Assembly (NCBI RefSeq): GCF_900187565.1 | Contig: NZ_FYED01000014.1 | Span: 62,001-126,000, forward strand | Source of the DNA: Pseudomonas sp. Irchel 3A7 | GTDB lineage: Bacteria; Pseudomonadota; Gammaproteobacteria; Pseudomonadales; Pseudomonadaceae | Direction: 5' to 3' | DNA length: 64,000 bases | Part shown: in pieces, positions 33,848 to 42,910 of the stretch | Layout: each line of letters opens with the position of its first letter | Position numbering within the stretch: the first letter of the stretch is position 1 | Program-made: the position numbers and the translations under genes | Notes under the pieces: generated by a model | The model's database searches: none | The model's input: the letters and a program-made list of their open reading frames with translations, nothing else | What the model was told of the DNA's origin: nothing

Positions 33848-34597
33848 TCAGTGAATCAGCATGCCGCCGTTCACATCCAGGGTGATGCCGGTCAGGTAAG
33901 AGGATAGGTCGCTGGCCAGGAACAGGGCCGCGTTGGCCACATCCTGCGCCTCGCCTAGACGACCCAGCGGGATGCCGTCGATGATGGCGTGACGGCGTTC
34001 GTCCTGCATCAGGCCACCGGTGATATCGGTATGGATCAGGCCGGGGGCGATGGAGTTCACGCGGACCTTGTCCGGCCCCAGTTCCCGGGCCATGGCTTTG
34101 GCCAGACCCAGCACGCCGGCCTTGGCCGCGCTGTAATGAGGGCCACCGAAAATGCCGCCACCGCGTTGAGCGGAAACGGAGGACATGCACACGATGCTGC
34201 CGGATGACTGCTCACGCATGACCGGAATCACCGCCTGGGACATCAGCAAAGTGCCACGCAGGCTGACATCCAGCACCTTGTCGTAATCCGAAGGGCGGAT
34301 GTCCAGGGTCTTGAGGGGTTGGGTGATGCCGGCGTTGTTGACGAGAATGTCGATGCGACCGAAGTGCTCGATGATTTTCGCGACAGCTTGCTGAACCTGG
34401 GATTCGTCTGCGACGTTGGCCGCGAGACCGAGATGGCCTTCACCCAGGGTCGCAGCGGCATCGCGTGCAGCGGATTCATCCAGATCGAGGATCACCACAC
34501 GGGCGCCGTGTTGCGCGAAGGTGGTCGCGGTAGCGCGGCCAATGCCCCGTGCGGAAGCTGCACCGGTGATGATCGCGACTTTGCCTTGAAGAAGCAT
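33848..34597 (-). CDS. Short-chain dehydrogenase/reductase
   Basis: A 249-residue classical SDR. ITGAASARGIGRA is the cofactor-binding glycine motif, NNAGI the structural motif, and the catalytic Ser and YSAAK are in SSVSAQRGGGIFGGPHYSAAK. VILDLDES, with an Asp after the second strand, suggests NAD rather than NADP. The end LTGITLDVNGGM is typical. It is first in the minus-strand operon with MFS and split transketolase, and divergent from a LysR gene. A sugar alcohol or hydroxy acid is the likely substrate. Confidence 0.9.
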   Translation of the reverse strand: MLLQGKVAIITGAASARGIGRATATTFAQHGARVVILDLDESAARDAAATLGEGHLGLAANVADESQVQQAVAKIIEHFGRIDILVNNAGITQPLKTLDIRPSDYDKVLDVSLRGTLLMSQAVIPVMREQSSGSIVCMSSVSAQRGGGIFGGPHYSAAKAGVLGLAKAMARELGPDKVRVNSIAPGLIHTDITGGLMQDERRHAIIDGIPLGRLGEAQDVANAALFLASDLSSYLTGITLDVNGGMLIH

Positions 34598-34797
34598 GGA
34601 GGAGTACCTCTGAGATTGTTTTTATGGGTTCGACTCAAATCGAATCGATGACTCAGCTTGTTCTCCACACCGACCCTGAGCAATAACGCGAACTTCACTG
34701 GATGCTGAAAAAAATTCAGCACTCGCCAACGGCCTGTCCGGATGCTTGAATGGCTTAACCCCCGTTTCATGCCACTTGCAGCGGAACAACAATCATC

Positions 34798-35712
34798 ATG
34801 GGTTCAAATGACGACGCACCTGCAACACTGCCACCGCTGAAAGCCATTCAGGCCTTCGAGCAGACCGCCCGCTTCGGCAATGTCGCGCGCGCCGCCGAAT
34901 TGCTCGACCTGACCCCCTCGGCAGTCAGTCACCAGTTGGCCAAGCTGGAGGCGATGATCGGGCGACAGTTGTTTTTCCGAACGGCCCGAGGCGTGACCTT
35001 GACGCCGGTCGGCGAGCAGTACCTGACGGAGGTTTCCGGCATCCTGCACAGCCTCGCCGTGGCCACCGAACGCGCCTCCAGCGATGTCAGTCTCGATTGC
35101 CTGCGCCTGCACTCATCGCCCAGTTTCGGGCTGCTGTGGTTGATGCCGCGCCTGGAGCAGTTTCGCGAGAGTCACCCGGATATCCAGCTCAATCTCTCGT
35201 GCTCTTATGAGTCGCTGCACTTCAGTCGCGACAAGATCGATGTCGACATCCGCCATGGCATGCCCAATTGGCCCAGCTATGAAGTACGGACGATTCGCAA
35301 TGAGCAGATCGCAGTCATGGCCTCGCCGAAACTGCTGGAGAAGCGCCCGATCCGCACGGTCACGGATTTGCTGGACAACAACCTGATCCTGTCGGAAGCC
35401 ACATTGATCAAGTGGCCGCAGTTGTTTGCCCAACATGGCGTGTCACGCCCCGAAAAGCCCTACACCCTCAGCTTCGATCGTTCCTACATGACGCTGGAGG
35501 CCGCCAGTCACGGGCTCGGCTTTGCCCTCGAAAGCACGCTGCTGGCGCAGGACTATCTGGCACGCGGTGCGTTGGTCGAGGTGGCGCCCGAGTTGAGCGC
35601 GCCGATCACCGCCCACCACCTGGTGTTTCCCCGTGCCCATTCGAACTTCCCTCGGGTAAGGCGTTTCCTGGAGTGGATGCAGAAAGAGCTGGGGCATGAT
35701 TTCAGTTACTGA
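34798..35712 (+). CDS. LysR-family regulator, GcvA-like
   Basis: A 304-residue protein. PLKAIQAFEQTARFGNVARAAELLDLTPSAVSHQLAKLEAMIGRQLFFRTARGVTLTPVGEQYL is a typical GcvA-type HTH, followed by DVSLDCLRLHSSPSFGLLWLMPRLEQF of the effector domain. The start is 200 bases from the divergent SDR start. It should regulate the SDR, MFS and transketolase genes. It ends ten bases from the convergent L,D-transpeptidase gene. Confidence 0.88.
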   Translation: MGSNDDAPATLPPLKAIQAFEQTARFGNVARAAELLDLTPSAVSHQLAKLEAMIGRQLFFRTARGVTLTPVGEQYLTEVSGILHSLAVATERASSDVSLDCLRLHSSPSFGLLWLMPRLEQFRESHPDIQLNLSCSYESLHFSRDKIDVDIRHGMPNWPSYEVRTIRNEQIAVMASPKLLEKRPIRTVTDLLDNNLILSEATLIKWPQLFAQHGVSRPEKPYTLSFDRSYMTLEAASHGLGFALESTLLAQDYLARGALVEVAPELSAPITAHHLVFPRAHSNFPRVRRFLEWMQKELGHDFSY

Positions 35713-35722
35713 GCCTTTGGCT

Positions 35723-36466
35723 TTAATTGATGATTCGCACAGTCGTACCTGCCGGTACTCTCGAAAAGAACTCTTCGATATCGTGGTTGTACATGCGAAA
35801 GCAACCATGACTGGTACGTGTGCCGATGCCGAATTTCTTGTTTGAACCATGGATAAGGTATGTCGACTGTCCCAAACGTATTTTATAGGGACCAAGTGGG
35901 TTGTCTGGCCCGGGGGGGACACGGCTCGGCAATGGATCCCCGTCCGCCGCATGTTCGGCACGAATGGAAGGGGTAGGAAACCACGAAGGGTTGGCGACTT
36001 TCTCGGTAATGCGAGTCGTGCCTGAAGGGGACGACCAGCCTTCACGGCCAATTCCTACCGGATAGGTGTAAACGTACCGGGTTCCGGCAGGAAAGTAGTA
36101 CAGGCGAAGTTCAGCCAGGTTGATAACCACACCCGCCCTCGGACCCTCAGGCAAGGTGAATTGCGTAGGGATCTGAATGCTCGTACCGACCTTTGGCAAC
36201 CAGGCATCCACACCGGGATTGGCATCCAGCATTTCTTGATACCCAAGATTGTAGCGCTCGGCCAAATCAGCAAAGGTGTCTTCAAAACGCGCGATAACGA
36301 ATTGCTTGCTACCCACCACTGAACTTCCATCGGAAGGCAGTTCGTAGCGGGCAGCCATACTGGGCTGAACAATAAAACCGGCTATCAACGCTGACGCCAG
36401 CCGTAACTGATTGATTCTGGAGGGGGCCACTTTGGCGACGGGAAAAAACCGTACCGCTTTGATCAT
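35723..36466 (-). CDS. L,D-transpeptidase with LysM-like domain
   Basis: A 247-residue exported protein with an N-terminal hydrophobic signal ending about residue 38 (SALIAGFIVQPSMAA). Residues about 55-100 form a LysM peptidoglycan-binding domain (FADLAERYNLGYQEMLDANPGVDAWLP). The YkuD domain follows, with LIHGSNKKFGIGTRTSHGCFRM containing the catalytic His and Cys. It cross-links peptidoglycan or attaches the Braun-type lipoprotein. The gene is monocistronic and convergent with a LysR gene; regulation is not evident. Confidence 0.92.
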   Translation of the reverse strand: MIKAVRFFPVAKVAPSRINQLRLASALIAGFIVQPSMAARYELPSDGSSVVGSKQFVIARFEDTFADLAERYNLGYQEMLDANPGVDAWLPKVGTSIQIPTQFTLPEGPRAGVVINLAELRLYYFPAGTRYVYTYPVGIGREGWSSPSGTTRITEKVANPSWFPTPSIRAEHAADGDPLPSRVPPGPDNPLGPYKIRLGQSTYLIHGSNKKFGIGTRTSHGCFRMYNHDIEEFFSRVPAGTTVRIIN

Positions 36467-36766
36467 CGGGAAGCCTTGAATAGCTGGCGACTGGGTTCGT
36501 GAAGGGCACGATACTCAGTGATCGCTACTCAGAGGACAAACGCATAATCTTAATGGCATCTAGTTGAAAAACGAATCAATCGTGCCGTGCTGGAGGTGTC
36601 GAAATTGATCTGCTGCCAACCTTCAGCCACCAGGTAAACCAGAGTGTTATACGGAGCCCTTGGATTTATTGCTGCATCCTGTGCACGTATGAACTTCAAT
36701 TTACCCGTCTAGTCTCTGTCACTTGCCTGATTACACTCTTCGGCAACACCAATCGAGGAGTGCAAG
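36467..36766. other. Intergenic region, nothing recognised
   Basis: This 300-base gap between divergent genes should hold the promoters of the L,D-transpeptidase and the quinone oxidoreductase. I see no repeat, RNA gene or small frame with a ribosome site that I can support. Confidence 0.5.
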
Positions 36767-37741
36767 ATGATCAACAACGTCAGGATTCATGATGTCGGCG
36801 GGCCCCAAGTCTTGAGTCTGGAGCAAACCACCACTCAGCCGCCGGGTGCCGGCGAAGTCTGGCTGGAACAGGTGGCGATCGGCGTCAACCCTCTGGATCT
36901 GAGTCAGCGATCCGGTGCGGTGCGTATGGCCTTGCCGTCTGCGCTCGGTCTTGAAGGCGCCGGGCGGGTGGCGGCGATTGGAGCGGGTGTCAGTGAAGTC
37001 GCGGTAGGTGACAGGGTTGCCTATGCCACAGGGCCGCTGGGTGCCTACGCCAGTGGGCGTCTCTATCCGGCCAACCGGCTGGTGCGGATTCCCGATGAAC
37101 TGGGCTTCGCCGAAGCGGCTGCGGTGATGTTCAAAGGCATCACCGCCCAGTATCTGCTCAAGACCACGTATCCGGTGGGGCCTGGCACTCGGGTGTTGTT
37201 GTATGGGGCGGCGGGGGCGTTGGGGCAAATCATGGTGTCGTGGGCCAAGCACCTGGGGGCTTTCGTGATCGGTGTGGTGTCAAAAGCGCAAAGTATCGAG
37301 CGCGCCAGGGCGGCCGGTTGTGACGAAGTGCTGGTGTTCGATGCCACCACGCTGGCCGATCAGGTGGCGCAATTGACCCAAGGCGAAAAGGTCGATGTCG
37401 TCTATGATCCGATCGGCCGGGCGACCTTCGAGGCGTCCCTGGATAGCTTGCGCCCCCGTGGCCTGCTGGTGTCCTTTGGCATGGCCTCGGGTCCGGTGCC
37501 CGCGATGGAAATCAGCGTCTTGAATGCCAAGGGCTCGCTGTTCCTGACCCGGCCATCGCTCGCTGTCCACACCGCCACGGTGGATGAGTATCAAGCGCGT
37601 GCCAGAGAGGTGTTGCAGGCTTTCGCAGCGGGTATCATCCAGCCACGAATCTGGCGTCGCTATCCATTGGCCGATGTAGCGCTTGCGCATGCCGATCTGG
37701 AGAGTGGCCGCTCGCAAGGCGCGATCGTGCTGGAGACTTGA
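36767..37741 (+). CDS. Quinone oxidoreductase (zeta-crystallin-like MDR)
   Basis: A 324-residue NADPH-dependent reductase of the medium-chain family without structural zinc ligands. GLEGAGRVAAIGAGV, GDRVAY and the Rossmann motif YGAAGALGQI are present, and DVVYDPIGRATFEASLDSL is typical of QorA. It reduces quinones, often to limit redox cycling. The ATG at 36767 is the usual family start. A LysR gene follows 30 bases downstream on the same strand, so the two are probably co-transcribed. Confidence 0.88.
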   Translation: MINNVRIHDVGGPQVLSLEQTTTQPPGAGEVWLEQVAIGVNPLDLSQRSGAVRMALPSALGLEGAGRVAAIGAGVSEVAVGDRVAYATGPLGAYASGRLYPANRLVRIPDELGFAEAAAVMFKGITAQYLLKTTYPVGPGTRVLLYGAAGALGQIMVSWAKHLGAFVIGVVSKAQSIERARAAGCDEVLVFDATTLADQVAQLTQGEKVDVVYDPIGRATFEASLDSLRPRGLLVSFGMASGPVPAMEISVLNAKGSLFLTRPSLAVHTATVDEYQARAREVLQAFAAGIIQPRIWRRYPLADVALAHADLESGRSQGAIVLET

Positions 37742-37771
37742 GTTGTTTGGCCCCGTGAGGTAGTTGCTTGC

Positions 37772-38689
37772 ATGGATCTTTTCGATAGCCGCCAGGCGGA
37801 TGAGCTTGCGACGCTGATGGCGTTGTCCGAGCATGGCTCATTCGCGGCGGCGGGACGGGTACTGCAACGCCACCCTTCAGTCCTTTCCAAACGACTGAAC
37901 GCCCTTGAGCTGCGACTGGGTATCCGCCTGGTCGAACGCACCACACGGCAACTGCGCTTCACCGACGAGGGGGAGCGCCTGGTCACCCAGTTGCGTCATG
38001 CGGTCAACCTGATCAACCAGGCGGAACAGGATGCTGCGCAAGGTGCGGCCGTGGTCAGAGGCCGATTGCGGATAGCCTTGCCGGCGGCCATGGGACGGCT
38101 ATGGCTCAGCGCCATGGTGTCGGAATTCGCACTGGCCTATCCCGAAATTTCACTGGAGGTCGAATACGCGGAGCGATTCGTGGACATCGTCGCCGAGGGC
38201 TTCGATGCGGCCATCCGCATCGGTGAGCTGGCCGACAGTCGGCTGGTGGCCAAAAAACTGAGTGACCACCGTCGAATCCTCTGCGCCACGCCAGGCTATC
38301 TGCATAGCAAGGGCACGCCGCGCACGCCGGCAGACCTCGCTGCTCACAACTGTCTGGGCTTCACCGGACTGCACGCCTGGCCGGAATGGAAACTGACGCG
38401 AGAGGGCGAGCAGAAGTCTGTCCGGGTGCGTGGGAGCATGGTCAGTAACGATAATGAAGCACTGCTGGTCGCCGCTCGATCCGGTCTGGGCATTCTCGCT
38501 GGCGGTGAGTGGTTGATGAAAAGGGAGATCGATTCCGGTGTTCTGCAGCGGGTGCTCCCGCAGTGGCAACTGGATGCCGAAGGGGGTGTGTATCTGGTGC
38601 GTCCATCGGCCAGGTACAGCACGGCGGCGACCGCTGCGTTCAAGCAGTGGATTGAAGAGCGGTTTTCCGTGGGCGCTCCCTGGGCGTAA
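37772..38689 (+). CDS. LysR-family regulator
   Basis: A 305-residue protein. DELATLMALSEHGSFAAAGRVLQRHPSVLSKRLNALELRLGIRLVERTTRQLRFTDEGERL is the winged HTH, and RIALPAAMGRLWLSAMVSEFALAYPEISLEV opens the effector domain, of the CrgA/DmlR-like group. It is downstream of the quinone oxidoreductase, suggesting control of that gene in response to electrophiles or quinones. Confidence 0.88.
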   Translation: MDLFDSRQADELATLMALSEHGSFAAAGRVLQRHPSVLSKRLNALELRLGIRLVERTTRQLRFTDEGERLVTQLRHAVNLINQAEQDAAQGAAVVRGRLRIALPAAMGRLWLSAMVSEFALAYPEISLEVEYAERFVDIVAEGFDAAIRIGELADSRLVAKKLSDHRRILCATPGYLHSKGTPRTPADLAAHNCLGFTGLHAWPEWKLTREGEQKSVRVRGSMVSNDNEALLVAARSGLGILAGGEWLMKREIDSGVLQRVLPQWQLDAEGGVYLVRPSARYSTAATAAFKQWIEERFSVGAPWA

Positions 38690-38732
38690 TTTCTCCTATC
38701 TACGAGTACCCGAGTTCGGTCAGGAGTCTTGC

Positions 38733-39191
38733 ATGAAAGTCGGCGTGATCTCCGATACCCACGGTGTGCTCCGTGCCGAAGCCCTTGCCGCTCTGGCGGG
38801 TTGTGAACGGATCATCCACGCCGGCGACATCGGTAAACCGCAAATCCTCGATCAACTGGCCGCCATTGCCGTGCTGCATGTGGTGCGCGGGAACAATGAT
38901 CTGCAGGCTGCATGGGCTGGGCATCTGGCCGACCACCAACGCTTCGACCTCAACGGATGGCCGACCCTGCTGGTTCATGACATGGCGGATGTCCCGGCGT
39001 TGCTGGAGACGGGCACCCGGCTGGTGATCACCGGCCATTCCCATAAGCCCTGCGTGGAATGGCGCGGCGAACGGCTCTACCTCAATCCGGGCAGCGCGGG
39101 TCCGCGGCGATTCAAATTGCCGGTGACACTGGCGCTGCTCGAAGTGCATGAACACACGATCGAGCCGCGCCTGGTTTCGCTGTTGGAATAA
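38733..39191 (+). CDS. YfcE-type metallophosphodiesterase
   Basis: A 152-residue calcineurin-like phosphoesterase of the YfcE/MJ0936 group. The metal ligands are visible in GVISDTHG, IIHAGDIG, VRGNND, VHD and TGHSHKP, with the final LNPGSAGPRR. Two metal ions cleave phosphodiesters; the natural substrate is unknown. The ATG at 38733 has AGGAG upstream, and the longer frame from 38538 overlaps the LysR gene and is rejected. Confidence 0.9.
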   Translation: MKVGVISDTHGVLRAEALAALAGCERIIHAGDIGKPQILDQLAAIAVLHVVRGNNDLQAAWAGHLADHQRFDLNGWPTLLVHDMADVPALLETGTRLVITGHSHKPCVEWRGERLYLNPGSAGPRRFKLPVTLALLEVHEHTIEPRLVSLLE

Positions 39192-39208
39192 GCTTCCCGA
39201 CGTCACTA

Positions 39209-39505
39209 TCAGTTTCTGCACTCCGCCAACACCACTTGGCAGGTATCGGGCGTGCCGCCGGATCGGCCGGCATAGCGTATGCAATTGTTCAGGGACTTTT
39301 GCCGGGCGATGCTCAAGGTGACGCCCCACGCCAGGCCACCTTCGCCAACCGTGGGCAGGGCTTTTGCGTAGCAGTTGGAGCCTATGCTCGGGCTTGCATA
39401 TTGAGGGGGAGGCTTGTCTGCGCATCCCGCCATCAGCGCCAGGTTGATCGCGAGCAACGAAGGCAGGACCCATGACGAGCATTGACGCGCTGTTATTCCG
39501 GTCAT
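39209..39505 (-). CDS. Small lipoprotein, unknown function
   Basis: A 98-residue protein with a hydrophobic signal ending in the lipobox LMAGC near residue 28. The mature part, about 70 residues, has four Cys besides the lipidated one and no recognised domain. GGGGGAAACGGG precedes the start at 39505. It is convergent with the phosphodiesterase gene, 17 bases from its stop. A minor envelope lipoprotein is all that can be said. Confidence 0.6.
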   Translation of the reverse strand: MTGITARQCSSWVLPSLLAINLALMAGCADKPPPQYASPSIGSNCYAKALPTVGEGGLAWGVTLSIARQKSLNNCIRYAGRSGGTPDTCQVVLAECRN

Positions 39506-39650
39506 CCCGTTTCCCCCGGAGCAAGAGGCTGGAGACGTATTGCTGATCGTGTTCTGTTCAGATTAGTCGCTGTTGCGTCTGTCCTTGGCGCAGTTCAGCG
39601 GAATCAGCGCAATGGGGGGCGTCACAGGTTGAGGGACAGGCTCAGGGCGT

Positions 39651-39731
39651 GGAGGGGCATGTACCGCGAACAGCCAAACCGAGGCGGCCTGACAGCCGAC
39701 CTGACTTTTGCAGACGTCCCCAATCCCCCCT
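39651..39731. repeat. REPIN-associated leader repeat, copy 2
   Basis: It resembles the sequence at 19391-19470 (shared cores GAGGCGGC and CCGACCTGACT, and CCCCAATCCCC next to the REPIN) and again lies directly before a REPIN. The rest of the 39506-39848 gap shows no gene. Confidence 0.6.
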
Positions 39732-39819
39732 GTGGGAGCGAGCCTGCTCGCGAAGGGGCCGTGTCAGTCGACATCAAGGGCGGATGTCAGGCCGCCTTCG
39801 CGAGCAGGCTCGCTCCCAC
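39732..39819. repeat. REPIN (GTGGGAGCGAGCC type)
   Basis: Canonical left REP GTGGGAGCGAGCCTGCTCGC and right REP GCGAGCAGGCTCGCTCCCAC enclose about 48 bases. It marks the end of the siderophore ABC operon. Confidence 0.92.
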
Positions 39820-39848
39820 AGTTGTTTTTTGTCAGGCGGGAGATCGTG

Positions 39849-40607
39849 CTAACCAACGATATCGTCGATCAGGATATGGTGTTGCCCGCGGCTGCATTGC
39901 TCGATCCGAGCCTCGACCTTGTAGACGTTGCGCAGCATGAGCTCGGTGATCACTTCACTGCTCGGGCCGCTGCCTTGCGCGGTGCCGTCGGCGATGACCA
40001 GCACTTGATCGGCAAAGCGTAGTGCCTGATTCAAGTCATGGATGGCGATGAACACAATGACCTCGCGCTTGCGCGCCAGTGCGCGCATGAAATTCAGCAC
40101 CTGTACCTGGCGATGCATGTCGAGGGCGCTGGTCGGTTCGTCCATCAGCAGGATTTCCGGTTCGCGCACCAATGTCTGGGCGATTGACACCAGTTGTTGC
40201 TGACCGCCGCTGAGTTCACCGAGGTTGCGGAAGGACAATTCGGTGATGCCGAGCGCACTGAGTATCTCGTCCACCAACTTCAACTCATCATCGTGGACGA
40301 CCCAGCCCGGTGTCAGTTGTTTGCGGGCCAGCAGTACCGATTCGTACACCGTCAGCCGGGCGCTGGCATTCAGGCCCTGGGGCATGTAGCAGATGCCCGG
40401 CGTGCCCTTTATCGAGTCCTGCAAGACAACCTGTCCGGGACCGTCGATCAGCCCCGCCATCCGTTTGAACAGGGTGGACTTGCCCGCCGCGTTGGGGCCG
40501 ACCACCGCGACCACCTGGCCGCCGGCAAAGGTTGCCGTTGTGACACCACTGATGATCGTGCGCTGGTCGTAGCAGGCACCGAGATTCTCAAGCCGGATCT
40601 TTACCAT
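39849..40607 (-). CDS. Iron-siderophore ABC transporter ATP-binding protein
   Basis: A 252-residue FecE/FhuC-type ATPase. Walker A is GPNAAGKST, the signature LSGGQQQLVSIAQ, Walker B ILLMDEPTSALD and the switch His in IAIHDLNQALRF. It powers the FecCD-type permease whose gene overlaps it by seven bases. It is the last gene of a minus-strand importer operon downstream of a TonB receptor, so it takes part in uptake of a ferric chelate across the inner membrane. Confidence 0.92.
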   Translation of the reverse strand: MVKIRLENLGACYDQRTIISGVTTATFAGGQVVAVVGPNAAGKSTLFKRMAGLIDGPGQVVLQDSIKGTPGICYMPQGLNASARLTVYESVLLARKQLTPGWVVHDDELKLVDEILSALGITELSFRNLGELSGGQQQLVSIAQTLVREPEILLMDEPTSALDMHRQVQVLNFMRALARKREVIVFIAIHDLNQALRFADQVLVIADGTAQGSGPSSEVITELMLRNVYKVEARIEQCSRGQHHILIDDIVG

Positions 40608-41662
40608 GAGTTTTTCTTCCCGCTGAGAATCAGAGATATGAAGAACGGTACGCCGATCAGCGACGTGACCACGCCGATGGGGAAAATTGCCCCGGGGATC
40701 AGGGTTTTGCTGACCACCGAACTGGCGGACAAAATCAGTGCGCCGGTCAGCAGTGAGGCCGGCAGGAAGAAGCGTTGATCTTCACCGATCAGCATCCGGG
40801 CAATGTGGGGACCGACCAGCCCGATAAAGCCGATGGTGCCGACAAACGCCACCGGAAAAGAGGCCAGCAGGCTGACCATGATCAGCGTCTGGAAACGCAG
40901 GCTGCGCACGTTGATGCCGAAACTCGCGGCCTTGTCATCGCCCAGGCGCAGCGCGGTCAAGGCCCAGGCGCGTTTGGCGAAGATCGGCAGGGTGATGAGG
41001 ATCACCAGGCAAATCACGCCGAGCTTGGGCCAGGTGGCTTTGGTCAGGCTACCCATTGTCCAGAACACCACGGCCGCCACGGCTTGCTCGGTGGCAAAAA
41101 ACTGCACCAGGGCCAACAGCGCATTGAAGGTGAACACCAGGGCAATGCCGAGCAGCACGATGGTTTCGGCCGTTACGCCGCGACGCATGCTCAGGAAGTG
41201 GATCAACAACGCTGAGAGCATGGCCATGATGAAGGCGTTCACCGGCACCATGTACTGCGCGGCCAACGGAAACAGCGCGACACCAAACGCCAGCCCCATC
41301 GCCGCGCCGAAGCTGGCAGCGGCGGAAATACCCAAGGTGAACGGGCTGGCCAGCGGGTTATTGAGGATCGTCTGCATCTGTGCACCGGCCAGCGACAACG
41401 CCGCACCGACCGCGACGGCCATCAGCGCCACCGGCAGGCGGATATCCCACATCACCACCCGGACCTGCGGCGAAGCGCTATCCGGCGAAAACAGCGCACC
41501 CAGCACTTCGGTAAGGCTATAGCGTGCCGGACCGAGGGCCAGATCGAGCAGCACACTGCAAATCAGCAACACCACGAGTCCGCTCAGGATCAGGCGTTTG
41601 CGCAGTACCAGGCGACGGTAAGTCTCGCCCTGGACAACCCGTGCTTCGTTCAGTGAGCTCAT
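40601..41662 (-). CDS. FecCD-family iron-siderophore ABC permease
   Basis: A 353-residue membrane protein with about ten helices. LSLAGAQMQTILNNPLASPFTLGISAAASFGAA and FVGTIGFIGLVGPHIARMLIGEDQR are the FecCD family signatures, the second containing the ATPase-contact loop. There is one permease gene rather than a C/D pair, so it should act as a homodimer. It is coupled by overlaps to the binding-protein and ATPase genes. Confidence 0.93.
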   Translation of the reverse strand: MSSLNEARVVQGETYRRLVLRKRLILSGLVVLLICSVLLDLALGPARYSLTEVLGALFSPDSASPQVRVVMWDIRLPVALMAVAVGAALSLAGAQMQTILNNPLASPFTLGISAAASFGAAMGLAFGVALFPLAAQYMVPVNAFIMAMLSALLIHFLSMRRGVTAETIVLLGIALVFTFNALLALVQFFATEQAVAAVVFWTMGSLTKATWPKLGVICLVILITLPIFAKRAWALTALRLGDDKAASFGINVRSLRFQTLIMVSLLASFPVAFVGTIGFIGLVGPHIARMLIGEDQRFFLPASLLTGALILSASSVVSKTLIPGAIFPIGVVTSLIGVPFFISLILSGKKNSW

Positions 41663-42846
41663 GGTTTGACCTCCGGCGTGCGCAAGCTGACAAAGTAGCC
41701 AGGTTCATAAGGGACTGGCAGGAACCGCTCATGCAGTTCGCGAAACGACGCGTCCGGATCCAGATCGGCAAACAGCGTCGGATGAATCCACTTCGCCAGT
41801 TGCTGGATGGCCGCGAACTGGTAGGGGCTGTTGTAGAACTGATGCCAGATCGCATGGAAGGCTTGATCGTCCTGAGCCTTGATGCCGGTGTAGGCCGGAC
41901 GCTGGGTGTACCACGCCAGTTTGTGCCTGGCTTGTGCCATGTCCGCGCCGGGGCCGACGCCGACCCAATGACCGCCGGGCGCGAAGGCTTCCCAGTTGGC
42001 GCTGGTGACGACGATGTGGGCCGGGTTGGCGACGATGACCTGCTCGGGGTTCAACTGGCCGAAGGTGTTGGGAATGATGCGTCCGGCAATGTTGTTGCCA
42101 CCGGCCAAATCGACAAAAAGACCAAAGTTCTCGTTGCCGAAACTCAGGCAGCAATCATCGGTGTAGCCACCGATACGTTCGATGAACACGCTGGGGCGGG
42201 CAGGGTGCTTCGCTTCAATGACATCGGTGACACGGCGGATCTGCTGGTTGCGAAAGTCGATGAACGCTTCGGCGCGAGCTTCCTTGCCAAACAGCTGGCC
42301 GAACAGGCGCATGGTCGGCTCGGTGTTTTGCATCGGGTTATTGCGAAAGTCGACGTAGACCACCGGGATGCCGAGGGCATCGAGTTTCTCGATGTAACGC
42401 GCATCGTCGGTGGCATGTTGGGCCTCGATGTTCAGGATGATCACATCCGGTCGCTGTGAGATCGCTTGCTCGATGTCGAAGGTGCCGTCCTCAAAACCGC
42501 CGAAGGTCGGTATCTTGGCGATATCGGGAAATTTGCGCAGGTAGGCGCCGTAGGTATCCGGGTCGGACTGGATCAAGTCCTTGCGCCAGCCGACGATGCG
42601 TTCAATGGGGTTTTGCGTATCCAGCGCGGCGACCAGGTACAACTGGCGACCCTCGCCGAGGATGACCCGCCTGACCGGCAGATGAACCTTGACCTTGCGG
42701 CCCAGCAAGTCGGTGACTGTGCCGAGGGCGGGGTCCGGATCGGCGGCGTGGGCATTGCGCGGCGTCAGCGACAATAGCGACAAACCCAGCAGTCCGGTGA
42801 ACAGCAGTGCAGCGACAGTGTGGCTGCGTCTAAAAATCGAAACCAT
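41659..42846 (-). CDS. Periplasmic siderophore/iron-chelate binding protein
   Basis: A 395-residue exported protein with a signal peptide (AALLFTGLLGLSLLSL, cut near NAHA). TVTDLLGRKVKVHLPVRRVILGEGR and PDVIILNIEAQHA are typical of class III binding proteins for siderophores, haem and B12. It is longer than FecB or FhuD, about 300 residues, because of an extended C-terminal lobe. The start at 42846 gives a normal signal peptide; the longer frame is rejected. It passes the ligand from the TonB receptor upstream to the permease. Confidence 0.85.
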   Translation of the reverse strand: MVSIFRRSHTVAALLFTGLLGLSLLSLTPRNAHAADPDPALGTVTDLLGRKVKVHLPVRRVILGEGRQLYLVAALDTQNPIERIVGWRKDLIQSDPDTYGAYLRKFPDIAKIPTFGGFEDGTFDIEQAISQRPDVIILNIEAQHATDDARYIEKLDALGIPVVYVDFRNNPMQNTEPTMRLFGQLFGKEARAEAFIDFRNQQIRRVTDVIEAKHPARPSVFIERIGGYTDDCCLSFGNENFGLFVDLAGGNNIAGRIIPNTFGQLNPEQVIVANPAHIVVTSANWEAFAPGGHWVGVGPGADMAQARHKLAWYTQRPAYTGIKAQDDQAFHAIWHQFYNSPYQFAAIQQLAKWIHPTLFADLDPDASFRELHERFLPVPYEPGYFVSLRTPEVKP

Positions 42847-42910
42847 GTTGTATGCCTTTGCAGAAGCCGGACCGGATAACGGCTCAGTTCGCCGCGCCGG
42901 ACCGGACGTT

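Noticed and set aside
32451..34190. Longer N-terminus for the MFS transporter, reading into the SDR gene
   Set aside because: The extension translates the SDR gene in a wrong frame; the ATG at 33749 gives the ACS family start.
38700..39524. 274-codon minus-strand frame over the phosphodiesterase gene
   Set aside because: The plus strand encodes all metal-binding motifs; the only minus-strand gene supported here is the small lipoprotein at 39209-39505.
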